The position numbers and the translations under genes are program-made. Below the pieces are notes generated by a model, which was given only the letters and a program-made list of their open reading frames with translations, ran no database searches and was not told the DNA's origin. A DNA stretch of 6,281 bases, taken from NCBI GenBank assembly GCA_009726075.1, contig WLND01000109.1, positions 1 to 6,281 of the forward strand. Direction: 5' to 3'. Source of the DNA: Actinomycetota bacterium (GTDB taxonomy: Bacteria > Actinomycetota > Actinomycetes > S36-B12). The first letter of the stretch is position 1, and each line of letters begins with the position of its first letter. Below, piece by piece: positions 1 through 6,281 of this stretch.

Positions 1-1146
1 CTGACCATCCTCGGCCTCGTCATGATCTACCGCATCGACGTGGCTGCCGCGCTACGCGCCGAGCGCAACGACGCCCCAGTGCCGACCCCTGACGTATACG
101 CGCAGCTCACCTGGTTCTCGGTCGCCGTCGTGCTCTTCATAGCCGTCCTCATCCTCGTTCCCGACCACCGACGCCTGCAGCGGTTCACGTTCACCTTCGG
201 GCTCATGGGCCTGATCCTGCTGATCCTGCCCCTTGCCCCCGTCATCGGCACGACGGTCAACGGCGCCACCCTGTGGTTGCGCGTCGGCGGTTTCTCGCTC
301 CAGCCCGCCGAGGCAGCCAAGATCCTGCTCACGGTGTTCTTCGCCGGGTATCTCGTCGTCAAGCGCGATTCGCTGACCCTCGTCCGGACGAAATTCGCAG
401 GGCTTGGCTTCCCGCGCGGCAAGGACCTCGGGCCACTGGTCATCGCATGGGCCGTCTCACTCGGGGTGCTGGTCTTCGAGCGCGACCTCGGCACATCGCT
501 GCTGTTCTTCGGACTCTTCGTCTGCATGCTCTACATCGCGACGCAGCGGCGATCGTGGCTCGCCCTCGGGGCCCTGCTGTTCATGGCCGGAGCCACCCTG
601 TCGTACCTCATGTTCGGCCACGTGCGGGCGCGCGTCACGGTCTGGCTCGATCCATGGGCCTACGCGAACGACTCCGGCTACCAGATCGTCCAATCCCTCT
701 ACGGCCTGGCCAACGGCGGAATCTTCGGCGCCGGGCTCGGGCAGGGCTTCCCGAACTTCGTGCCCTTCGCCAACACTGACTTCATCGTCGCAGCCATCGG
801 CGAGGAGCTCGGCCTCACCGGCTTCTTCGCACTGCTGCTGCTCTACGCCCTGCTCATTGAGCGAGGGTTCCGGGCAGCCGTGGCGTCACGCGACAGCTTC
901 GGCCAGCTCCTTGCCGTTGGGCTCTCGATAACCCTTGCCCTCCAGGTGTTCGTCATCATCGGGGGCGTCACGCGGCTCATCCCGCTCACGGGTCTCACCA
1001 CGCCATTCCTGTCGTACGGGGGATCCTCACTCATCGCGAACTGGGTCATCGTCGCGCTCCTGCTTCGCATCTCCGACCGCGCCCGCCGGCCCCCGGCTTC
1101 AGAGGCACCGGCCGATGAGGCGCTGACCCAGGTCGTGCGCCGATGA
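1..1146 (+). CDS. rodA: RodA, SEDS-family peptidoglycan glycosyltransferase (5' end missing)
   Basis: This gene encodes a polytopic inner-membrane enzyme of the FtsW/RodA/SpoVE (SEDS) family, which polymerises lipid II into glycan strands with a partner class B PBP. The reading frame is open from base 1, so the 381 visible residues lack the N-terminus. The first in-frame ATG at 22 lies inside a membrane segment and is not the start. Counting from base 1, family signatures are: the NGATLW...LQPAE..K region (QPAE at about 101-104); WLDPW (215-219) followed by a YQIVQSLYGLANGG-type segment; NTDF with the conserved Asp at about 260, then GEELG; and PLTGLTTPFLSYGGSS near the end (GGSS at 340-343). 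A basic, Pro/Ala-rich cytoplasmic tail follows the last membrane helix. The TGA overlaps the pbpA start as ATGA, implying coupled translation. FtsW is the alternative, but the neighbours (pbpA, pknB) argue for RodA. Confidence 0.96.
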   Translation: MTILGLVMIYRIDVAAALRAERNDAPVPTPDVYAQLTWFSVAVVLFIAVLILVPDHRRLQRFTFTFGLMGLILLILPLAPVIGTTVNGATLWLRVGGFSLQPAEAAKILLTVFFAGYLVVKRDSLTLVRTKFAGLGFPRGKDLGPLVIAWAVSLGVLVFERDLGTSLLFFGLFVCMLYIATQRRSWLALGALLFMAGATLSYLMFGHVRARVTVWLDPWAYANDSGYQIVQSLYGLANGGIFGAGLGQGFPNFVPFANTDFIVAAIGEELGLTGFFALLLLYALLIERGFRAAVASRDSFGQLLAVGLSITLALQVFVIIGGVTRLIPLTGLTTPFLSYGGSSLIANWVIVALLLRISDRARRPPASEAPADEALTQVVRR

Positions 1147-2588
1147 TGACCCGTCCGATCCAGCGGGTCGCCCTGGCATTCGCCCTTCTGCTCATCGCCC
1201 TCCTCGTCAACGTCACGATCATTCAATTCGTCCGCGTCGGCGACTATCGCGATCGCCCGGGCAACCAACGGGTGCTGCTCGAGGAGTACAACCGCGAACG
1301 CGGACCCCTTCTGGTGGGAGCCGATCCGGTGGCGCGATCCATCGAGACCGGCAACACCCTCCGATACCTGCGCACCTACTCCGACGGGCCCCTCTATGCC
1401 CCCGTCACCGGCTTCTACTCCATCGTCTACGGGGCCACCGGCCTCGAGCGACAGGAGAACCGGATCCTGAACGGCAAGTCCGACCTGTTCTTCATCGACC
1501 GTACCGAGCAGCTCTTCGCGGGCAGGCAGCCATCGGGCGGCGCCGTGACCACCACAATCGACGATCGCGCCCAGCGCGCGGCCTTTGATGGCCTGCAGGG
1601 CAAGGTCGGCGCTGTCGTCGCGATAGAGCCGGCGACCGGACGAATCCTGGCCTCGGTGCAATCACCATCCTTCGATCCCGGCGTGCTCTCGAGTCACGAT
1701 CCCGAGTCGATCAGGGCGTACTACGCGACACTCAAGGCCGACCCGCAGAAGCCCCTGCTCAATCGGCCGATCGTCATGACGAACCCGCCGGGCTCAACCT
1801 TCAAGCTCGTCACCGCCGCAGCAGCCCTCGCCTCCGGACGATTCACCGCTGACTCGGTGCTGCCGGGTCCCGCCACGTATCGACTGCCGGAGACGAAAAC
1901 CGAACTGCGCAACTGGAACCGCAAGGCCTGCGGACCCAAGGGCAAGGTCACCCTCCAGCAAGCCCTCGTGATGTCGTGCAACACGGCCTTCGCCTGGCTT
2001 GGCAACGAACTCGGGGCCGATGCCCTGCGGCAGCAGTCCGAGCTCATGGGGTTCGACACCGCCTTCGAGATCCCCCTCAAGGCCGCGACATCGAGATTCC
2101 CGGAGAATCCCGATGCGCCGCAAACAGCCCTCAGCGCCATCGGCCAGTTCGACGTGCGCGCCACGGCCCTGCAGATGGCAATGGTGAGTGCCGCCATCGC
2201 GAATCGCGGCACGGTCATGCAGCCCCACCTCGTCCAGGAGGTACGCGGGCCAGATCTCGCAATCGTGCAGACCACGGCCCCCGAGGTCTTCTCGCAGGCG
2301 ATGTCAGAGGCGAACGCCGCATCGCTCACCGACATGATGGTCGACGTCGTCGACTACGGCACGGGGACGAATGCGCGAATCAGCGGGGTGCGCGTTGCGG
2401 GCAAGACAGGCACGGCGCAGACCGGCAACGAGCGGCCGTCGATCGCCTGGTTCGTCGCCTTCGCCCCGGCCAATGACCCGAAGGTGGCGGTCGCGGTCAT
2501 GATCGAGGAGGCCGGCGATGCAGAAATCAGCGGAAATGCGCTCGCCGCGCCCATCGCGCGCGATGTGATGAAGGCAGTGCTGCGATGA
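1143..2588 (+). CDS. pbpA: PbpA, class B penicillin-binding protein (D,D-transpeptidase)
   Basis: This 481-residue protein is a membrane-anchored transpeptidase that crosslinks peptidoglycan stem peptides, most likely with the glycan polymerase RodA encoded just upstream. One N-terminal membrane segment (about residues 8-30) is followed by an extracytoplasmic region with the actinobacterial PbpA-type NQRVLLEEYNRERG sequence. The penicillin-binding domain occupies about 145-481. All three catalytic motifs are intact: STFK with nucleophile Ser218 and Lys221, SCN at 278-280, and KTG at 421-423. The length is close to that of mycobacterial PbpA. The start is the first of two tandem ATGs and overlaps the rodA stop by four bases. 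The Shine-Dalgarno is weak (AGG about 10 bases upstream), so expression probably depends on coupling to rodA. The gene ends in an ATGA that could launch a mini-ORF leading into pknB. Confidence 0.97.
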   Translation: MMTRPIQRVALAFALLLIALLVNVTIIQFVRVGDYRDRPGNQRVLLEEYNRERGPLLVGADPVARSIETGNTLRYLRTYSDGPLYAPVTGFYSIVYGATGLERQENRILNGKSDLFFIDRTEQLFAGRQPSGGAVTTTIDDRAQRAAFDGLQGKVGAVVAIEPATGRILASVQSPSFDPGVLSSHDPESIRAYYATLKADPQKPLLNRPIVMTNPPGSTFKLVTAAAALASGRFTADSVLPGPATYRLPETKTELRNWNRKACGPKGKVTLQQALVMSCNTAFAWLGNELGADALRQQSELMGFDTAFEIPLKAATSRFPENPDAPQTALSAIGQFDVRATALQMAMVSAAIANRGTVMQPHLVQEVRGPDLAIVQTTAPEVFSQAMSEANAASLTDMMVDVVDYGTGTNARISGVRVAGKTGTAQTGNERPSIAWFVAFAPANDPKVAVAVMIEEAGDAEISGNALAAPIARDVMKAVLR

Positions 2589-2631
2589 TGGGACACCGTC
2601 CATGGACGGTTCAGGCCGACGAGGAGGCAAG

Positions 2632-2635
<4 letters not shown>
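2585..2635 (+). CDS. Candidate 16-codon bridging leader peptide between pbpA and pknB
   Basis: A reading frame starting ATGATG encodes MMGHRPWTVQADEEAR and stops at TGA 2633-2635. Its ATG overlaps the pbpA stop (ATGA, 2585-2588) and its stop overlaps the pknB GTG (GTGA, 2632-2635), so it spans the whole gap with a four-base overlap at each end. It contains the 16-bp palindrome at 2595-2610 and the pknB Shine-Dalgarno. That geometry suits a translational relay in which ribosomes finishing pbpA read through and re-initiate at pknB. The peptide itself resembles nothing I recognise. Short open frames are common in GC-rich DNA, so this may be fortuitous. Confidence 0.35.
2595..2610. repeat. Perfect 16-bp palindrome upstream of pknB
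   Basis: ACCGTCCATGGACGGT equals its own reverse complement across all 16 bases. In RNA it could fold as a 6-bp stem (ACCGUC/GACGGU) closed by a CAUG loop, ending 11 bases before the pknB Shine-Dalgarno. As DNA it could be a dimeric-regulator operator. Neither role is shown by sequence alone. Confidence 0.6.
2622..2627 (+). promoter_or_regulatory. Ribosome binding site that fixes the pknB start at GTG 2632
   Basis: AGGAGG lies four bases before the GTG at 2632-2634. The in-frame ATG at 2602 lies in the middle of the palindrome and has no purine-rich sequence before it. Starting at GTG gives MTDESARMLGDRYQIG, so the kinase domain begins about 12 residues in, as in mycobacterial PknB. Confidence 0.8.
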
Positions 2636-4421
<1,786 letters not shown>

Positions 4422-4428
<7 letters not shown>

Positions 4429-4459
4429 CCACGTCCGGGCGACAGTGACGAGTCAGGCC
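4422..4459. terminator. Putative bidirectional terminator shared by pknB and trpG
   Basis: GGCCTGAC (4422-4429) and GTCAGGCC (4452-4459) are perfect reverse complements, and an inner CGTC/GACG pairing (4432-4435 with 4447-4450) extends the stem. The hairpin lies where two convergent genes end, and each stop codon (TGA 4426-4428; TGA on the minus strand at 4455-4453) is inside one arm. No T-run follows on either strand, so it would be of the GC-rich, U-poor type common in Actinobacteria. Confidence 0.55.
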
Positions 4460-5076
4460 CGGCTCACCACCGGGGCCAGCCCTGCGCTGCGCTCGACAGC
4501 CCCTGCATCGCCGCAGGTGACGAGCCAGTTGGCGAGCATGCGGTGACCGCCTTCGGTGAGCACCGACTCCGGGTGGAACTGAACGCCTTCGACAGCGTGG
4601 GTGCGGTGCCTGATAGCCATGATCACCCCGGTGTCGGTCGCGCCAGTCACCTCAAGTTCGGCAGGAACGGTTGCGGCTTCGACGGCGAGCGAGTGGTAGC
4701 GGGTGGCGGTGAACGGGTCGTTGAGCCCGTTCAAGACCCCCTGGCCTCGGTGATACACGAGGGACGTCTTGCCGTGGAGGAGTTCAGGCGCCCGAGACAC
4801 GGTGGCACCGTAGGCGGCCGCAATGGCCTGATGACCGAGGCACACCCCGAAGATCGGTGTCACGCCGGCGCAGGTGCGCACGATCTCCATACAGACCCCG
4901 GCATCCTCGGGCGTGCCAGGCCCCGGGGAGAGCAGCACGCCATCAAAGGAGCCAACCTCGGCGGCCGTAACGGCGTCGTTGCGCCGGACGTCGACCTCGG
5001 CCCCCAACTGGGCGAGGTACTGCACCAGGTTGAAGACGAAGGAGTCGTAGTTGTCGACGACCAAGATCCGGCTCAC
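4453..5076 (-). CDS. trpG: TrpG/PabA, glutamine amidotransferase subunit of anthranilate or aminodeoxychorismate synthase
   Basis: This 207-residue class I glutamine amidotransferase releases ammonia from glutamine and passes it to a chorismate-using partner (TrpE or PabB) for tryptophan or folate precursor synthesis in the cytoplasm. It starts ILVVDNYDSFVFNLVQYL, typical of the family, with SPGPG at 50-54. The triad is intact: nucleophile Cys79 in GVCLGHQ, and His168 and Glu170 in FHPES. HGKTS (101-105) is typical of TrpG/PabA. The gene is called trpG in mycobacteria and pabA elsewhere; it may serve both pathways and sequence alone cannot decide. It converges on pknB with a 24-base gap and is divergent from crgA. 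The GTG start (5076-5074) has no clear Shine-Dalgarno but has a -10-like TAGATT six bases upstream, suggesting a leaderless mRNA. The partner gene is not in the window. Confidence 0.96.
   Translation of the reverse strand: MSRILVVDNYDSFVFNLVQYLAQLGAEVDVRRNDAVTAAEVGSFDGVLLSPGPGTPEDAGVCMEIVRTCAGVTPIFGVCLGHQAIAAAYGATVSRAPELLHGKTSLVYHRGQGVLNGLNDPFTATRYHSLAVEAATVPAELEVTGATDTGVIMAIRHRTHAVEGVQFHPESVLTEGGHRMLANWLVTCGDAGAVERSAGLAPVVSRA
4710..4733. repeat. Inverted repeat inside trpG
   Basis: TGAACGGG (4710-4717) and CCCGTTCA (4726-4733) are perfect 8-base reverse complements around an 8-base loop. They lie within codons for the NGLNDPF segment of TrpG, so the symmetry may simply reflect codon choice. 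No function can be assigned. Confidence 0.5.
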
Positions 5077-5081
5077 CCCGG

Positions 5082-5092
5082 TAATCTACGCT
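5082..5092 (+). promoter_or_regulatory. Possible -10 region for crgA (weak)
   Basis: TAATCT (5082-5087) and TACGCT (5087-5092) both fit TAnnnT on the plus strand, in the 78-base divergent gap between trpG and crgA, and would give a leader of roughly 55-65 bases. They overlap the putative trpG -10 on the other strand. I found no convincing -35, so this is a placement guess. Confidence 0.2.
5083..5088 (-). promoter_or_regulatory. Candidate -10 element for a leaderless trpG transcript
   Basis: On the minus strand TAGATT (matching TAnnnT) is followed by six bases, ACCGGG, and then the GTG start of trpG. A transcript starting at the usual distance would begin at or next to the GTG, leaving no leader. 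That agrees with the lack of a Shine-Dalgarno there. No good -35 lies 16-18 bases upstream. Leaderless mRNAs with only a -10 element are frequent in Actinobacteria. Confidence 0.45.
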
Positions 5093-5141
5093 GGAGACGT
5101 CAATCTGTGTCCTCCGCTCCCGCGGCAGGACCGTAACCAGC

Positions 5142-5146
5142 AGGAG
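5142..5146 (+). promoter_or_regulatory. Ribosome binding site that fixes the crgA start at GTG 5155
   Basis: AGGAG lies eight bases before GTG 5155-5157, an ideal spacing. The in-frame GTG at 5146 overlaps this Shine-Dalgarno and cannot use it. Starting at 5155 gives the family-typical MPESKGRKK N-terminus. Confidence 0.8.
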
Positions 5147-5154
5147 TGTGCCCG

Positions 5155-5421
5155 GTGCCCGAGTCCAAGGGACGCAAGAAGGAAGCCCGCTACACCCCGG
5201 AGCAGGCCAAGGGCGAGCGCAAGGTAGCCCGGTTGGGGTCGCCCTCGTGGCTCGCCCCGACCATGGTCACGTGCTTCGTGATCGGGCTCGCGTACATCGT
5301 CGTCTACTACATCGCCGGTGGGCAGATCCCCGTGATGAAGGACCTGAGCCCGCTGATCAACGTCGGCATCGGCTTCGCGTTCATCGGCGTCGGGTTCGGC
5401 TTGTCGACCCGTTGGCACTAA
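5155..5421 (+). CDS. crgA: CrgA, actinobacterial cell-division regulator
   Basis: This 88-residue membrane protein belongs to CrgA, an Actinobacteria-specific family that affects Z-ring placement in Streptomyces and helps recruit or stabilise divisome proteins (FtsZ, FtsQ, PBPs) in mycobacteria. A basic cytoplasmic N-terminus (MPESKGRKKEARYTPEQ) is followed by two membrane helices at about 32-54 and 66-84, joined by a short loop with IPVMKDL. It ends TRWH, the usual CrgA C-terminus. The length matches the family. The start is GTG 5155, supported by AGGAG eight bases upstream. The gene is divergent from trpG and convergent with the rhomboid gene, so it is probably transcribed alone. CrgA is a known PknA/PknB-linked phosphoprotein in mycobacteria, which fits its place near pknB; whether it is phosphorylated here is unknown. 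Confidence 0.95.
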   Translation: MPESKGRKKEARYTPEQAKGERKVARLGSPSWLAPTMVTCFVIGLAYIVVYYIAGGQIPVMKDLSPLINVGIGFAFIGVGFGLSTRWH

Positions 5422-5435
5422 CTACAAGCGTGTAA

Positions 5436-5466
5436 TTATCCCCAAGTGGGGATTACTTGTGGATAA
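5436..5466. promoter_or_regulatory. Candidate DnaA-box cluster between crgA and the rhomboid gene
   Basis: A perfect TTATCCACA DnaA box is present on the minus strand (TGTGGATAA at 5458-5466). Next to it are TAATCCCCA on the minus strand (5447-5455, 7 of 9) and TTATCCCCA on the plus strand (5436-5444, 8 of 9). The three 9-mers are each separated by two bases, so their centres lie 11 bases apart, in a locally AT-rich patch. The two outer-left boxes also form an inverted repeat, so part of this could instead be a hairpin. DnaA binding is an inference from sequence. Confidence 0.5.
5438..5453. terminator. Possible hairpin between convergent crgA and rhomboid genes
   Basis: ATCCCC (5438-5443) pairs with GGGGAT (5448-5453) around an AAGT loop, and ACAAG (5424-5428) can pair with CTTGT (5456-5460) to form an outer stem. 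The position, 16 bases after crgA and 35 bases after the rhomboid stop, suits a shared terminator. The stem is short and no T-run follows, so support is modest. It overlaps the DnaA-box cluster. Confidence 0.35.
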
Positions 5467-5488
5467 CACTGTTCGGATGTGACGGGCG

Positions 5489-6281
5489 CTAGGCGTTGAC
5501 GGTCACGCCGAATGGTGCGACGAACTCGGCGATCTGTGCCGTGCGCCAGGTCGTGATCAGCACGAGGGCGCCGATAATCGCGAGGATTCCGAGGCTTTGC
5601 CACAGCAGGCGGTGGGCACGGGGGGCAAGGACGAAGACCGCGGCGACGGCGGCACCGGTGGCCAGGCCGCCGAGGTGCGCCCGCCAGTCGACCCCCGGCG
5701 CCATGAAGCCGATGACCACGTTGACGGCGAGCAGGATGACCACCTGCTTGATGTCGTACTTCAGGCGCCGGCCGGCGACGATGAGTGCGCCCATGAGTCC
5801 GAAGATGGCGCCACTGGCGCCGACCGACACGGTTCGCATGTCGGAGAACGCATAGGACGCGACCCCGCCCCCGAGTGCAGCGAGGAGGTAGAGCATGAGG
5901 AACCGGACGTGCCCGAGCACGCGCTCAAGGGTCGGTCCGAGGACGAACAGGACATACATGTTGAACGCAATGTGCAGAAATGATCCGTGCAGGAAGGCGC
6001 CGGTGAGCAGTCGCCACCATTCGCCCCCGACGGCAATGCCGACCGGCCACATGCCCCAGTCGCCGGCAACGTCATTGATGCCACCGGCGAACTGAAGCAG
6101 GAAGATGACCGCATTGAGGCCGATGAGGGCGTAGGTGACCTGCGGCTTGCTGATGATCTGACCGCCGGCGACCGTGGTCGGCAGGACCCGACCACTGGTC
6201 GCCTCCGAGACGCACGACCGGCACTGGAACCCGACCGGCGCCGCCACCATGCAGTCCGGGCAGATAGGCCGGCCACATCGC
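5489..6281 (-). CDS. Rhomboid-family intramembrane serine protease with N-terminal zinc ribbon (5' end missing)
   Basis: This gene encodes a polytopic membrane protease that cleaves transmembrane substrates; its substrate here is unknown. The frame is open to the window edge on the minus strand, so the ATG at 6250-6248 is internal. The ten codons before it read RCGRPICPDC, and with FQCRSC after it they form the Cys-rich zinc-ribbon typical of actinobacterial rhomboids. Counting from the internal Met, the rhomboid domain holds WWRLLTGAFLHGSFLHIAFNMY (H88, H93, N97), the catalytic GASGAIFG with Ser146, and AHLGGLATG with the dyad partner His192. About six hydrophobic segments lie between residues 38 and 235. 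The catalytic residues are intact, so it should be active. It ends in TAG, convergent with crgA. In many Actinobacteria a peptidyl-prolyl isomerase gene lies next to this rhomboid; that flank is outside the window. Confidence 0.95.
   Translation of the reverse strand, partial: RCGRPICPDCMVAAPVGFQCRSCVSEATSGRVLPTTVAGGQIISKPQVTYALIGLNAVIFLLQFAGGINDVAGDWGMWPVGIAVGGEWWRLLTGAFLHGSFLHIAFNMYVLFVLGPTLERVLGHVRFLMLYLLAALGGGVASYAFSDMRTVSVGASGAIFGLMGALIVAGRRLKYDIKQVVILLAVNVVIGFMAPGVDWRAHLGGLATGAAVAAVFVLAPRAHRLLWQSLGILAIIGALVLITTWRTAQIAEFVAPFGVTVNA

Noticed and set aside
843..1661. 272-codon minus-strand open frame across rodA and pbpA
   Set aside because: It is antisense to two well-supported genes with intact family motifs, shows no recognisable domain, and is a typical shadow frame in GC-rich DNA.
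2602..2631. ATG at 2602 as the pknB start (adds ten residues, MDGSGRRGGK)
   Set aside because: No ribosome site precedes it and it lies inside the palindrome. GTG 2632 has AGGAGG four bases upstream and gives the family-typical N-terminus.
5098..5103. TTGACG on the minus strand as a -35 for trpG
   Set aside because: Only nine bases separate it from the TAGATT -10, and no -10 lies at the normal 16-18 base distance.
4543..5136. 197-codon plus-strand open frame opposite trpG
   Set aside because: It is antisense to a complete amidotransferase with an intact Cys-His-Glu triad; the predicted protein has no recognisable family features.
5111..5146. CCTCC in the crgA leader as a sequestrator of the AGGAG ribosome site
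   Set aside because: Only four contiguous pairs (CTCC/GGAG) form, too weak to claim a regulatory hairpin.
5146..5154. GTG at 5146 as the crgA start
   Set aside because: It overlaps the AGGAG Shine-Dalgarno; GTG 5155 has ideal spacing and the conserved MPxSKGRKK start.
6248..6250. ATG here as the rhomboid start
   Set aside because: The frame stays open to the window edge and the upstream codons encode RCGRPICPDC, part of the conserved zinc ribbon.

Overview
The window is a stretch of actinobacterial chromosome carrying the conserved cell-envelope and division locus rodA–pbpA–pknB, followed by trpG, crgA and a rhomboid protease gene. An actinobacterial host is indicated by the high GC content (judged by eye, not computed), the GTG starts, the PASTA-domain Ser/Thr kinase next to rodA and pbpA, and crgA, a gene family confined to Actinobacteria. 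I cannot name a genus.

Layout. Positions 1-1146 (+) hold the 3' part of rodA, a SEDS peptidoglycan glycosyltransferase whose N-terminus lies upstream of the window. It overlaps pbpA (1143-2588, +), a class B penicillin-binding transpeptidase, by four bases. A 43-base gap leads to pknB (2632-4428, +), a transmembrane kinase with three extracellular PASTA domains. These three probably form one operon: RodA polymerises glycan, PbpA crosslinks it, and PknB senses wall precursors or fragments and phosphorylates growth and division proteins. pknB converges on trpG (4453-5076, -), a glutamine amidotransferase for anthranilate or aminodeoxychorismate synthesis. trpG is divergent from crgA (5155-5421, +), a small division regulator with two membrane segments. 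crgA converges on a rhomboid intramembrane protease (5489 to beyond 6281, -), whose zinc-ribbon N-terminus is cut by the window edge.

The gene content is ordinary for this locus and I see no new multi-gene system. The interesting signals lie between genes. The 67-base crgA/rhomboid spacer contains a perfect TTATCCACA DnaA box and two near-boxes at exact 11-base spacing. The pbpA-pknB gap is exactly bridged by a 16-codon mini-ORF that overlaps the pbpA stop and the pknB start and contains a perfect 16-bp palindrome. The pknB and trpG stop codons lie in the two arms of one 8-bp inverted repeat, probably a shared terminator. trpG has a -10-like element placed for a leaderless transcript. No RNA genes, mobile elements or CRISPR arrays are visible, and no gene-free stretch exceeds about 80 bases.
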